Part shown: one piece after another, positions 34,390 through 43,820 of the stretch
How the letters are laid out: every line of letters begins with the position of its first letter
How positions within the stretch are numbered: the stretch's first letter is position 1
NCBI RefSeq assembly: GCF_041438865.1
Contig: NZ_CP109451.1
Location: 248,001 to 312,000 of the forward strand
Length of the DNA: 64,000 nucleotides
Direction: 5' to 3'
Source: Streptomyces sp. NBC_01471
GTDB taxonomy: Bacteria > Actinomycetota > Actinomycetes > Streptomycetales > Streptomycetaceae
Notes under the pieces: generated by a model
What the model saw: the letters and a program-made list of their open reading frames with translations, nothing else
What the model was told of the DNA's origin: nothing
Databases searched by the model: none
Position numbers and translations under genes: made by a program

Positions 34390-36398
34390 CCACCACCACG
34401 CTGCCCGCAGACACCCCGGCCCCCGGCACGGACCGCACCGTCGTCGGCGAGAACCTGTCACTGCCGCTGTTCCGCACGCTCTCCGGTGTACTGGCCGGCC
34501 ACCCCTACCTGAAGGTGGTCGTCGACCGCGCCGAGGACACCTGGCATCTCCTCGACACCGCCGCCCACCCGTTCCACGTCAACTACATCGCCACCCGGAT
34601 CCTGGGGATCGGGCTGGACACGCTGGACGCCCGCCTCGACGCGTTCAACACCTCGGTCTACATGGACCCGGACCGCCGGTTCCTGCTGGGCGTGCTCTCC
34701 CTGCACAGCGACGAGGACACCGACGGGCGGGAACGGCCCTTTCTCGTCCTGGAGACGACCGAAGCAGACACCATGCACGGCGCCCTGCTCGAAGAGTTCT
34801 ACACCTTCGCCCGCCACCGGGTGGACGGCCGGCTGCCGCTCCTGGTGAAACCGGCCAACCACGGCCAGGAACACGAACTGAGCACGGTCAGCGACATCCG
34901 GGTACCGCGGATCCTCAGCCACGAACTCTTCGGCAACCGCACCCGCACGCCCCTGAACCCAGGCGAGGCCACCGGCCGCCTCCGCTACTTCCGCACCAAC
35001 GAGGAGTACGCGGCTCACGCCGGAAAGCTCGGCTGGTCGGACATCGTCGCGATGCCGTGTCTCCCCGACGACGTGCCGCGCGTCGCCGGCTTCCTCAACA
35101 CCGCGCCCATCACACCGCTCTCGCACACCAATGTCCTCGCCGCAGGCTGGGGCATCCCCAACGCGATCGTCCGGGACCTTGAGCGGATCGTCGAAGCAGG
35201 TGGGCTGGACGGCTCCTGGATCCGCTACCGGGTCCAGGACGACGAGATCACCCTGGTCCCGCTGGCCGAGGCCCCCGCCCTCGACGTTCCGACGTGGCAC
35301 CAGCAGCGGATCCGGCTGGAGACCCCGCTGCTGGAGGACGTACCGGCACTGTTCCTGCACCGGCTGCGCCGGGCCGACCGGGACCGTTACGGCACCAAGG
35401 CCGCCAACCTCGGGGAACTCCACCACGTCCTCGACAGCCGCACCGCCGACCTCACCGCCTTCCACGGGCAGCCCCGGCCTCCCCGCCAGGACCTCTACGG
35501 CCATCTCGCGGCCCGTCTGGGTGTACCCGAAGGGGACACCGGCGCCCTGCGCCGGGCAGCGGCCGCCTTCGCCGCCGACCATCTCGCCGCACCCGACGGA
35601 GTCGCCCTGCCCTTCGCACTCCAGCACCGCTTCCTCACCTCATCGCCCGCGCTGCAACAGGTCATCGGGAAACTCAAGCTGGCTCTGGAGCTCGACGCGC
35701 TGGACGTACTGGACTCCCTCTGCCTGCACCTTCAGCACCTCATCCGGCACGCCCCCATGCCCGAGGAGGTGACCCGGCAGATCACCCAGGCCCTGCCGGA
35801 CGACCTGTCCGGTGGCAACCGTCTGGTGGTGCGCTCCTCCTCCAACGCCGAGGACCTGCCCGGGTTCTCCGCGGCCGGGATCTACGACTCGCTCACCACC
35901 GTCCGCGGCGCCGGAGAGCTCCTCGACGCAGTACGCCAGGTGTGGGCCTCCCTGCTGTCGCCGCGCGGTGTACGGCTGCGCCACCAGGCCGGCATCTCCC
36001 TCGACGACACCTACATGGGGGTGATCATCCAGCGGTACGTACCGGCCGACCTCGGCGGCGTCCTGGTGACCTGCGACCCGACCAGGCGGGCGGACTTCCG
36101 TAATGTCTACGTCAACTGCTCACCCGGCTCCCCCGAGGCAGTCGTGGACGGTACGACGCTGCCCCTCCAGTACCTCTACAACACCGTCGAGGGCGGCGGC
36201 CGTACGGTCGCACTCGGTTCGTCCGGCGAAGACCTCCCTGCGACGACCCGTAAGCGACTGGCGGACCTCGCCCTCGCCGGGCGGTTGCTGCAGTCCCACT
36301 TCAGTGACACCGATGTGGACCAGCCGCTCGACATCGAATGGCTGATGACCGATCAGGGAGACTTCCGCCTGGTCCAGATCCGTCCGTACGCGCTGTGA
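34386..36398 (+). CDS. Dikinase with swapped phosphohistidine and ATP-binding domains
   Basis: A 670-residue protein. Its C-terminal part is a PEP/pyruvate-binding (PPDK N-terminal) ATP-grasp domain: YGTKAANLGEL (335-345), RSSSNAED (483-490), VIIQRYV, and LDIEW...QIRPY at the end. Upstream of it, PLSHTN (His247) with GWGIPNA resembles the swivelling phosphohistidine domain. That order, His domain before ATP domain, is that of plant glucan water dikinase rather than PEP synthase. Residues 1-230 match nothing I know. It probably phosphorylates a small acceptor; ATGA overlap with the ligase gene. Confidence 0.75.
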   Translation: MTTTTLPADTPAPGTDRTVVGENLSLPLFRTLSGVLAGHPYLKVVVDRAEDTWHLLDTAAHPFHVNYIATRILGIGLDTLDARLDAFNTSVYMDPDRRFLLGVLSLHSDEDTDGRERPFLVLETTEADTMHGALLEEFYTFARHRVDGRLPLLVKPANHGQEHELSTVSDIRVPRILSHELFGNRTRTPLNPGEATGRLRYFRTNEEYAAHAGKLGWSDIVAMPCLPDDVPRVAGFLNTAPITPLSHTNVLAAGWGIPNAIVRDLERIVEAGGLDGSWIRYRVQDDEITLVPLAEAPALDVPTWHQQRIRLETPLLEDVPALFLHRLRRADRDRYGTKAANLGELHHVLDSRTADLTAFHGQPRPPRQDLYGHLAARLGVPEGDTGALRRAAAAFAADHLAAPDGVALPFALQHRFLTSSPALQQVIGKLKLALELDALDVLDSLCLHLQHLIRHAPMPEEVTRQITQALPDDLSGGNRLVVRSSSNAEDLPGFSAAGIYDSLTTVRGAGELLDAVRQVWASLLSPRGVRLRHQAGISLDDTYMGVIIQRYVPADLGGVLVTCDPTRRADFRNVYVNCSPGSPEAVVDGTTLPLQYLYNTVEGGGRTVALGSSGEDLPATTRKRLADLALAGRLLQSHFSDTDVDQPLDIEWLMTDQGDFRLVQIRPYAL

Positions 36399-37705
36399 TC
36401 CGCCGGCCGACGACCGCACCGGGCGGGGCAGGCGGGGCGGGTCCGTCCCTCAGCCCGGTGGCACGCCGGATCCTCCGGCTGAACAACGGCTTCCAGTTGC
36501 TGTTCAACCTGCTGTGGTGGATGCCGGTGTTCTACGCCTACCAACGTGAGGCGGGACTCTCCGACGGGCAGATCTTCGGCATCCAGAGCATCTACTACCT
36601 GGCGTTCTGCCTGTTCGAGATCCCCACCGGGATGGTCGCCGACCGTATCGGCGCGCGCAACTGCCTGCGGGCGGGCGCCGTCGTGATGGTCGCGGCGAAC
36701 CTGGCCCCGGTGTGTGCCCCTTCCTACACCGGCTTCCTCGTCCACTTCCTGGCCATCGCCGCAGGCCGTTCCCTGACGTCCGGCGCCGCCAGCGCCTACC
36801 TCTACGACGGTCTGCGTGCCGAGGGCGCCGACGGGCACTACCTGAAGGCCGAGGGCCAGGCACGAGCCCTCGGCCTGGCCGCGAAGGTGCTGTGCTGGCC
36901 CCTGGTCGGCCCGGTGATGGCAGTCGCCCACGCGGCGCCGTACGTGCTCAGCGCGGCCGGAGCGGCAGGCTCCCTCGTCTGCGCCGCCGCCCTGCCGCGG
37001 CTCGCCTCGCCCCCGGCCGGCACTCGCATTCCCCCTGCGCCGAAACGCGGTTACAGCGCCTTCCTGCACGACGCGGCCACGGCCCTGCGCTGTGTGCGCG
37101 CCAGCCCCTGGCTCGCGCTGGTGATGGTGCAGGGGGTGGCCGTGTTCACGCTGTCCCGTATCTGCCAGGTGAACCTGTTCCAGCCCATGCTGCTCGCCCA
37201 CGGCGTCGGCGAGAACGCACACGGAGGGGTGCTCGCGGCCATGACCGTGGCGGAGGCCGTCGGCTCGGCGCGCCCCCAGTGGCTGGGGCGGCGCCTGCCA
37301 CCGGTGGCGTGGGTCTCCCTGCTGAGCATCGCGCTGGCGGGCACCCTGGCGGGGATCGCCCTCGGCGGTCCCTGGACCGTGGTCGCGCTGTTGTGCGTGT
37401 TCGCCTTGGGCACCGGTTTCGCCTACCCGCTCCAGCGGAAGCTGGTCAACGACGCCATCCCTGCGCAGGCTCCGCGCGCCACCTTGCTGTCCGTCGAGAG
37501 CATCGTGGACCGCGGTGTGTGCGCTCTGGCGGCGGTGGCCGTGGGGGCCTACCTGGCGGCGGGGCGGCTGGACGCGCTGCTCTGGCACAGCGCGATCGTG
37601 ACCGGCGCGCTGATGGTTGCCCTCCATCTGATCCTGCGCCGGGGGAAGATCCGCCCGGACAGCGGGGCCTCCCCCGCCCGACGGGCCGTCACGGCCGGGA
37701 GCTGA
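36395..37705 (+). CDS. MFS exporter of the ligase/dikinase unit
   Basis: A 436-residue protein with about 12 membrane helices. It has MFS loop-like GMVADRIGARNCLRAG (residues about 78-93) between helices 2 and 3. It starts at a GTG overlapping the dikinase stop (GTGA), and an upstream in-frame start was rejected for that reason. It likely exports the cassette's product or confers self-resistance. No relation to the ABC exporter is evident. Confidence 0.85.
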   Translation: MIRRPTTAPGGAGGAGPSLSPVARRILRLNNGFQLLFNLLWWMPVFYAYQREAGLSDGQIFGIQSIYYLAFCLFEIPTGMVADRIGARNCLRAGAVVMVAANLAPVCAPSYTGFLVHFLAIAAGRSLTSGAASAYLYDGLRAEGADGHYLKAEGQARALGLAAKVLCWPLVGPVMAVAHAAPYVLSAAGAAGSLVCAAALPRLASPPAGTRIPPAPKRGYSAFLHDAATALRCVRASPWLALVMVQGVAVFTLSRICQVNLFQPMLLAHGVGENAHGGVLAAMTVAEAVGSARPQWLGRRLPPVAWVSLLSIALAGTLAGIALGGPWTVVALLCVFALGTGFAYPLQRKLVNDAIPAQAPRATLLSVESIVDRGVCALAAVAVGAYLAAGRLDALLWHSAIVTGALMVALHLILRRGKIRPDSGASPARRAVTAGS

Positions 37706-37840
37706 GTGCGGCGCCGGCCACGGGACATGCCACGCCGGTGGACCGGTGATCTCCCCCGCCCCGGGCGCACCGCTCGAACTCCGCCACTGCCGCGGCCGCG
37801 AGGCCCACTTGGATGCGCCGAGGACGTACCTAGGGCACCA

Positions 37841-38416
37841 TCACTCCGCTGATCCGGGGTCTTTGCGCTGGTTGGCATGGAAGCGCGCTTTCTTCTGACG
37901 ATTTCCACACGTGTTCATGTCACACCATTTGCGGGTGCGACTTTGGCTGGTGTCGAAGAAGGCGGCTCGGCAGGTTGGTGACGCGCACAAGGCCAGTTTT
38001 CCGTCTCGTTCGCCTGCGATGACGCTGATCGCGTCGGCGGCGATCACGCCGAGGGCGTCTTCCACGCGGGAAGCCGGGCCAAGGAGCCAGCGCCGCTCAC
38101 CTTCGGGCGTCAGGATGGCCGCGGCCCGGCCCTGAGCGCTGCAGTCATTGATGGCTTGGACAGCAGACGCGGGGAGAGCGTCCTGGATCGCGGCCGCTGT
38201 CGCGACGGCGTGGATCGACTCCCTCAGCTCCCGGGCGCGGTCGAGCTGGGCAGTGGTGCAGGACGCCACGGCGAGGCCGTTCACTGCCAGCCAGTCGACG
38301 AGTCGGTGCGGCGTGGGAATGCGCTCCACAGCGTTGCCATGACGCTCCGACAGAGTCCCCGTGAAGCTGGTCGCCAGCACGTTACCGAGGCGGAAGTCAG
38401 GGAAACCAGGACGCAT
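37841..38416 (-). CDS. CGNR zinc-finger transcriptional regulator
   Basis: A 191-residue protein with an N-terminal ABATE-type ligand domain and a C-terminal CGNR zinc finger. The finger has CASPTC and CDMNTCGNRQKKARF, giving four Cys ligands. Members regulate adjacent catabolic or resistance genes. It is divergent from the epoxide hydrolase gene with two palindromes in the gap, one right next to its own start codon. Confidence 0.88.
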   Translation of the reverse strand: MRPGFPDFRLGNVLATSFTGTLSERHGNAVERIPTPHRLVDWLAVNGLAVASCTTAQLDRARELRESIHAVATAAAIQDALPASAVQAINDCSAQGRAAAILTPEGERRWLLGPASRVEDALGVIAADAISVIAGERDGKLALCASPTCRAAFFDTSQSRTRKWCDMNTCGNRQKKARFHANQRKDPGSAE

Positions 38417-38418
38417 GG

Positions 38419-38477
38419 AACCACCTTAGCCGGTTGCGCTCCGGCATGAAGACGCGGTAGAACCGGCTTAGCCGGTT
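38419..38477. promoter_or_regulatory. Two palindromic operators between divergent genes
   Basis: AACCGGCTTAGCCGGTT (38461-38477) is a perfect 7-3-7 inverted repeat. AACCACCTTAGCCGGTT (38419-38435) keeps the right arm and spacer exactly and most of the left. The second touches the CGNR gene's ribosome-binding region. Binding by the CGNR protein is inferred. Confidence 0.7.
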
Positions 38478-38519
38478 CACAGTACTTCGCAGCCGGCCCC
38501 ACGCCGCCCAGGAGGTCTC

Positions 38520-39692
38520 ATGCCCCGTCCGACCAGTGACGTACAAGCATGTGAAGCCCACGCATCTGACGCCGACCTCGACGATCTGCGCGCGCGATTG
38601 GCCGCGGCGCGGCTGCCGGAAGCGGAGACGGTCTGTCGCGCCTCGCCCGGCCCTCGCCGATGGGAACAGGGCGTTCCTCTCGCCGACCTCGTGGACGTCG
38701 TGAACTACTGGCGCACCGGGTACGACTGGCGGTCGTTCGAAGCGCGCCTCAACCGCATCGGCCAGTTCCGCACGACCATTGATGGTCTGGGAATCCACTT
38801 CCTGCACCGGCGATCCGCGCGCGCAGATGCCACTCCTCTGCTCTTGACGCACGGCTGGCCGGACAGCGTTGCCCGGTTCATCGATGTGGTGGAGGAGCTG
38901 GCAGATCCGAAGGACGCGGACGCGCCGGCGTTCCACGTCGTGGTCCCGTCGCTACCAGGCTTCGGTTACAGCGACAGGCCGGCCACCACCGGGTGGGGAA
39001 CCGAGAAGATCGCGGCCGCGTGGGTGGAATTGATGGGAAGGCTCGGCTACAGCACGTTCGTGGCTCACGGGGGCGACTGGGGAGGCAATATCACCACGGT
39101 TCTCGCCGGCCGGTTCCCGGCGCACGTTCTCGGCATCCACACAACGTTCGCGGAGGCGCCGCCCGGGTTGACAACGGACGGGCTGACGGCGGCCGAGCTC
39201 AGGTGGACCGAGGAAACCCGCGATTTCTGGCGCCATCGCGCGGCCTACGCGAAGCAGCAGGCGACCCGGCCACAGACCATCGGCTACTCGCTCGTCGACT
39301 CACCGGTCGGGCTTCTCGCCTGGATCCTCGACAAGTTCGCCGAGTGGTCAGACACCGAAGACAGTCCGTTCGAGACGATTTCCATGGACAGAGTTCTTGA
39401 CGACGTCACCCTGTATTGGCTGACGCGGACCGGCGCATCGGCGGCCCGTATTTACTACGAAAGCCACAACTCGCTCGACCCCGAACTTCGGGTCGACGTC
39501 CCGTCAGCGCTCACCATGTATCCCCGCGACGTCGAGAAGTGTCCGCGCCCCTGGGCACAGGAGCGGTACCGACAGATCGTCCGATGGAGGGCACCCGAAA
39601 TCGGGGGCCACTTCCCGTCACTGGAGGTTCCCGGGTATTTCGTCAGAGATCTGCAAGAGGGCCTCGCGGCAGTGCTGGCCGCTCATCGGTGA
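38520..39692 (+). CDS. Epoxide hydrolase (alpha/beta fold)
   Basis: A 390-residue enzyme with an N-terminal epoxide hydrolase extension (DADLDDLRARLAAARLPE; NYWRTGYDWR). It has oxyanion HGWP (111-114) and nucleophile elbow HGGDWGG with Asp186. These are the juvenile-hormone/microsomal-type hydrolase marks; it opens epoxides to diols. Start ATG after GGAGGTCTC. Likely target of the divergent CGNR regulator, as a detoxification or catabolic enzyme. Confidence 0.9.
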   Translation: MPRPTSDVQACEAHASDADLDDLRARLAAARLPEAETVCRASPGPRRWEQGVPLADLVDVVNYWRTGYDWRSFEARLNRIGQFRTTIDGLGIHFLHRRSARADATPLLLTHGWPDSVARFIDVVEELADPKDADAPAFHVVVPSLPGFGYSDRPATTGWGTEKIAAAWVELMGRLGYSTFVAHGGDWGGNITTVLAGRFPAHVLGIHTTFAEAPPGLTTDGLTAAELRWTEETRDFWRHRAAYAKQQATRPQTIGYSLVDSPVGLLAWILDKFAEWSDTEDSPFETISMDRVLDDVTLYWLTRTGASAARIYYESHNSLDPELRVDVPSALTMYPRDVEKCPRPWAQERYRQIVRWRAPEIGGHFPSLEVPGYFVRDLQEGLAAVLAAHR

Positions 39693-40218
39693 ACGCGGCT
39701 GGGTGCGGGAACTTCCGTCCTGGAAGACCCACGTCGGTTGTGACGAACCGGCATCCCAGGCGCCGCACCACCCGCGACAGGCCGGCCGGGTCGGCGAGAT
39801 CGGGAATGAAACACGCCTGCTCCCCCTCGTGCTTGCGGGATTTGACGTAGTCCTTCACGATCCCTGGCCCCGGCAGCAAGGGCTCGGCGAGAACAGCCAG
39901 GTCCTCGGCGGCCAAGGTCTCGCCAGGCTTGGCGGGCCACTGGTTTCGGCCTGCCGGGGCCCCGTCGCCGGTTTCGGAGCCCAGGAGGGGAGTGCGCCGT
40001 CATCACCTGCGGTCGACTCAGCCGGCGTTGGCCTACTGGGTCGAGGTGCACCGGGCGTATACGGGGACGTTGAGACGCGCGAGGATACCGGGACCGGCCG
40101 TTCGAGTGAGGGTAGTGTGTTCAAAGGTCGAACAGATCTCCATATGCCCCGTGGTGGCGACCGCGATGGCAGGCCGTCCGGCCGCGCTGTCCGCACGCGA
40201 CCCCTGAAAGTGGAGCTG
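39693..40218. other. Gap between epoxide hydrolase and NlpC/P60 gene
   Basis: Holds the ATP-grasp fragment above. No other gene-like frame was found. The NlpC/P60 promoter must lie in the last 100 bases. Confidence 0.45.
39757..39915 (-). pseudogene. ATP-grasp (DUF4343-like) fragment
   Basis: Reads GPGIVKDYVKSRKHEGEQA then CFIPDLADPAGLSRVVRR, the conserved core of the DUF4343 ATP-grasp group. The preceding sequence belongs to another frame, and the C-terminal domain is missing. A decayed remnant. Confidence 0.55.
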
Positions 40219-41292
40219 ATGAACGTGTCGACCGGCGGCGGTCAGCTGCGAAGTCGGGCCACCGTAGCAGTCCTTGTCTGCGCGATCACCCTGATATCCG
40301 GGCCGAGTTACGCGGCTCCGAACGACCCCGCGCCGCGGGGCGACGGGTCGATCGAGCACATCCGTACCGAACTGGACGGCCTCTACCGCGAGGCCGAAGT
40401 GGCCACCGAGGCATATGACGGCGCCAACGAGAAGGCGACCAAGCAGGCGAAGCTACTGGCGTCGCTGCTCGATGACCTCGCCCACACCGAGGACCGGGTG
40501 AACAGCCTGCGCGACCTCGCGGGCGTGGCCGCCCGGACGCAGTACCGCGGCGGCTATCTCGCCTCCACGGGCCTCCAGTTGCTGCTCGGCGACCATTCCG
40601 ACCAGGCACTGGGCGATGCCGCCCAGGCCCGCCAGGCCATGCAGAGCCTCGTCAACGTCTCCGGGACCCAGAAGACCGCCCGCACGGAACTCGACGGGCA
40701 GACCAAGGCCGCCGCGAAAGAGCTGGGCGTGCTGAAGCGCGTCCGCGCGGACAAGGCCAGGGCGAAGGAGAAGATCGAGAAGAAGATCGCCGAGGCCCAG
40801 CGGATCGAGTCGGGGCTGGAGAAGGGCGAGGCCCGCAGGCTGGCCCAGTTGGAGAAGCAGCACACCCAGGAGGCCAAGTCCAAGTGGCGGGGCCCCGGCG
40901 GCCCCCCGGCCAGGGGCGGCCCGGGCGGCGGGACGAAGGTGAGCGGAACGGCCGGGAAGGCAGTCGCCTTCGCCATGGCCCAGATCGGCAAGCCCTACGT
41001 GTGGGGCGCCGTGGGCCCCTCGTCGTACGACTGCTCGGGCCTCACCTCCGCGGCGTGGGCGGCAGCCGGACACCCCATCCCCCGTACCTCGCAGGCGCAG
41101 TGGCAGGGACTGACCCGGGTCAGCCTGGCATCCGCGCGACCCGGCGACCTGATCATCTACTACAACGCCACGCACGTGGGCATGTACATCGGAGGCGGAC
41201 AGATCGTCCACGCACCACGGCCCGGACGGACGATCACCACCGCGCCCGCTGCCTCCATGCCCATCCTCGGCGTGGTCCGACCAGGAGTCTGA
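40219..41292 (+). CDS. Secreted NlpC/P60 peptidoglycan hydrolase
   Basis: The 357-residue protein has a signal peptide (1-33) and a long coiled coil (about 45-222) like those of RipA- and FtsEX-linked hydrolases. A Gly/Pro linker follows, then an NlpC/P60 domain with catalytic Cys272 (YDCSGL), His319 (ATHVGMYI) and polar His331. It cuts the D-iGlu-mDAP bond of the peptide stem outside the membrane. Start ATG after GTGGAG. The next gene starts four bases beyond its stop. Confidence 0.9.
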   Translation: MNVSTGGGQLRSRATVAVLVCAITLISGPSYAAPNDPAPRGDGSIEHIRTELDGLYREAEVATEAYDGANEKATKQAKLLASLLDDLAHTEDRVNSLRDLAGVAARTQYRGGYLASTGLQLLLGDHSDQALGDAAQARQAMQSLVNVSGTQKTARTELDGQTKAAAKELGVLKRVRADKARAKEKIEKKIAEAQRIESGLEKGEARRLAQLEKQHTQEAKSKWRGPGGPPARGGPGGGTKVSGTAGKAVAFAMAQIGKPYVWGAVGPSSYDCSGLTSAAWAAAGHPIPRTSQAQWQGLTRVSLASARPGDLIIYYNATHVGMYIGGGQIVHAPRPGRTITTAPAASMPILGVVRPGV

Positions 41293-41296
41293 GCGG

Positions 41297-42208
41297 ATGT
41301 CCCACTCGCTGACACCCCGTGACAACGGGAACCTGCCCGCGCTCAGCGCACCGCCGCTGATCCGTCTCGACGCGTACGTGGCCGAGGACGGGTCGACGGT
41401 GGTCAACGGCCATCTGCTGGAGATGGGCGGCATGCGCCCGCCCAACGAGGCGATCCTCGACGCCGTAGCCATGTTCGCCCGCACCCTGGGGGCTCCGGTG
41501 GCGGCGACCGTCATCGACCGCAGCGTGCAGCAGGTGGCCCGGCTTCGGGTGTACCCCGACGGCTCCAGCCGGACCATCGCCGAGGAGGAGGACCTGCCGC
41601 CGGGGCGCGAGCGAACCACCGCGGAGGAGGAGGCGTTTCCTCCGCTGGCCCGCGTCGAGCGGATCATCCAGCACGCGCAGCGGGAGGAACTGCACACCGC
41701 GTTCGTCCTCGCCAGCGCGCTGCGGGAGCACCTGACGCTGCGCCGGGGTGCGGAGGACGAACTGTCGCTGGAAGCAAGGGGCGTCGAGGCGTACATCGCC
41801 TATCTCCGCGGCGACTACATGATCTCCACCGTCCTCGCGCTGACCGTCGCGCGCATCCGCTGCCGCACCGACCTGAACCGGGCGGTGCCCGAGGTGGTCC
41901 GTGCCACCGCGGCGTGGCAACGGCTGCGGGAGGAGGGCCAGATAGCGACCCGGGGACAGGAACTGCTGCACATGTGGGACCGGTTGTCCGCGGAGGGTCT
42001 GCTGCACGAAGCGTCCCACCACGCCATGGCCCAGGCCGTCCGGAGCCGAATCGAACGGGGCAGTCAGTACGTGGAAGGACCCGCCCGCGCCCCCGTAGCA
42101 GCCCTGCCCACGGCTCAGAGTCCCGCCGCCCCCGAGGACAAGCCTCTCAAACCCACCCGAAGGGGACTACAACGCTTCACCAGGCGGCTAGGCCGGTCAG
42201 CCGACTGA
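41297..42208 (+). CDS. Conserved hypothetical protein downstream of NlpC/P60
   Basis: A 303-residue cytoplasmic protein, acidic then basic at the C-terminus (KPTRRGLQRFTRRLG), with EEEDLPPGRERTTAEEEAF at residues about 94-112. It has helical stretches including REELHTAFVLASALREHL. No family recognised. The start is only four bases from the hydrolase stop, so the pair is co-transcribed and it may support cell-wall turnover. Confidence 0.7.
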   Translation: MSHSLTPRDNGNLPALSAPPLIRLDAYVAEDGSTVVNGHLLEMGGMRPPNEAILDAVAMFARTLGAPVAATVIDRSVQQVARLRVYPDGSSRTIAEEEDLPPGRERTTAEEEAFPPLARVERIIQHAQREELHTAFVLASALREHLTLRRGAEDELSLEARGVEAYIAYLRGDYMISTVLALTVARIRCRTDLNRAVPEVVRATAAWQRLREEGQIATRGQELLHMWDRLSAEGLLHEASHHAMAQAVRSRIERGSQYVEGPARAPVAALPTAQSPAAPEDKPLKPTRRGLQRFTRRLGRSAD

Positions 42209-42364
42209 ACCGGAGCCCCACGACCAGGAGCACTACGGCCGTCACCACCCGCACCCGAGGTGTTCGGACGGCGGTTCCGTGTGTCGGTGACCTCATGAGG
42301 TCGGCCTGAGGCCTGTCTTCACGGGTGGTTGATGGGCCGTCATGTGCTGCATGGTGCGGCTACA

Positions 42365-42460
42365 TGCGCTCTCGGACGGTCCCGCGGTGGACTGACCACG
42401 AAAATCCGCCTCGCCTGCGACGGACGCGGCCGCCCGCTCGGCTTCGTCGTCACATTCGTC
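42365..42460 (+). pseudogene. IS5-family transposase fragment
   Basis: About 30 codons read GRSRGGLTTKIRLACDGR then GRPLGFVVT, the diagnostic start of the DDE region in Streptomyces IS5-type transposases. The flanking parts are absent. A different IS5 piece survives at about 46.1 kb. Confidence 0.8.
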
Positions 42461-42481
42461 GTCACAGGCGGCCCCATCCCC

Positions 42482-43459
42482 CTACCCTGCGAGCGTGTCC
42501 AGGATTTCCGCGACCGGGATGGGATCCAGAGGGCCGACGTGTGACGCCCCGGGAAAATCGTGCACGCGGAAGCTGTTGCCGGGCGTGAATGCGTCGGCTT
42601 CCGCGATCATTCTGTCCTGGAGTGGGGTGGCGATGGTCCGGTCCCTGCCGAAACGCAGGTAGGTGCGGGGAATGCGTCCCCAGCTGCCAGCCCGGCCGAC
42701 CGCTCGGCCCGCATAAGCGGCGATGGGCTCGTCGGTCTGCATGCCGGCCAGTATCCGGCGGAATTCGGCGTCGGGGTAGTCCGCGCAGATCATCTCCTTC
42801 AGGAGGGCCAGTCCATGGCTGTCACCTGTCCGGAAGTTCAGTCGCAGTACACCGAGCCGGTCCGGGTCACCCACCGTCAGCTCGACCGGGCTGACGGCGT
42901 TCGCGTTCTCGGGTGCCGCCGTGCAGGCGTCCGCTGTGGGCAGGACACGGCTGGGACAGAAGGCTGCCATGTAGCAGATGTGGTGAAGCAGATGCGGGAC
43001 GGCGTCGCCGACACGGCTGACCGATACGCCACCCAGGCTGTGCCCGACCAGCACCACCGGGCCGTTCCGTGCCGCCCGCCGCACGATGCCCGTGACGCGC
43101 GCCTCGTAGTCCTCCAGCCCGAGGCCCTTCAGCGGGGAGGGCTCGGCCGCCATCGCTTTGAGGTCCTGCCGCTGATACGACTCCGGCACGAAAGCCTCCA
43201 CGCCATGACGCGGCTGGTCCACCATGACGACGCGGTGACCGCGCAGCGTCAGCTCACGCGCGATCGGCATCCAGAACGCGCCGGCGCTGTGGGTACCGTG
43301 CACCAGCACGTAGGTGGTGAGCCCGCGACGCGGGTCCGCTGCGGCCGGCGAGGTGCCCAGCCCGGTGGCCAGTGCCATGCCCCCCACCGCGAGCCCCAGC
43401 CCACGCAGTGCTGTCCGCCGGGTGGTACCTGTCCGTTCTTCGTTCGTCGCATTCATCAT
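42482..43459 (-). CDS. TAT-exported alpha/beta hydrolase
   Basis: A 325-residue protein beginning with a twin-Arg signal (TTRRTALRGLGLAVGG). It has HGTHSAG (54-60) for the oxyanion hole, nucleophile Ser141 in GHSLGG, and a C-terminal His in GASHVGPL. Hydroxynitrile-lyase/esterase-type secreted hydrolases look like this. Substrate unknown. Start at the first of two adjacent ATG; no strong ribosome binding site seen. Confidence 0.85.
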   Translation of the reverse strand: MMNATNEERTGTTRRTALRGLGLAVGGMALATGLGTSPAAADPRRGLTTYVLVHGTHSAGAFWMPIARELTLRGHRVVMVDQPRHGVEAFVPESYQRQDLKAMAAEPSPLKGLGLEDYEARVTGIVRRAARNGPVVLVGHSLGGVSVSRVGDAVPHLLHHICYMAAFCPSRVLPTADACTAAPENANAVSPVELTVGDPDRLGVLRLNFRTGDSHGLALLKEMICADYPDAEFRRILAGMQTDEPIAAYAGRAVGRAGSWGRIPRTYLRFGRDRTIATPLQDRMIAEADAFTPGNSFRVHDFPGASHVGPLDPIPVAEILDTLAG

Positions 43460-43578
43460 GAGCACGACGCTACGAAAGCCCCACTCGGCCCGCCAGCGGT
43501 CCAGCACCACCACAGGGGTAGACCCAACACCACCTGGCAATGCAGCCGTTCCGCGGGGTCTGGAAGCGCGCAACTCGC

Positions 43579-43690
43579 GTTTCCCCTCGTACGCATCTTC
43601 TTCCGCGGCTCCGACAACGCCGACACCAGAGCCCCCTGCACGGTGTCGTAGCCGACGCCGTACCTCCGCAGGAGGAACCGCAGCGGCCCA
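43579..43690 (-). pseudogene. IS21-type transposase HTH fragment
   Basis: One minus-strand frame shows LRRYGVGYDTVQGALVSAL then SEPRKK. This is the usual helix-turn-helix end of IS21-like and related transposases (pattern ...TVxxALxSAWPEPRKK). Nothing else of the element remains. Confidence 0.45.
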
Positions 43691-43790
43691 CCCGCGCGGC
43701 GCGGCCCGGCGGCACGGTCCAGGGCCTGGCAGAACGTCAGGCCCTGGCAAGGACTCTTGGGCAGTCCCGCTGTCCGGTGAGGAAGAGGCG

Positions 43791-43820
43791 GGCGGCGGTG
43801 GGCGGCGGTGGGCGGCGGTG
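43791..43820. repeat. Three tandem 10-bp repeats
   Basis: GGCGGCGGTG in three identical head-to-tail copies. Low-complexity, no known role. Confidence 0.85.
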
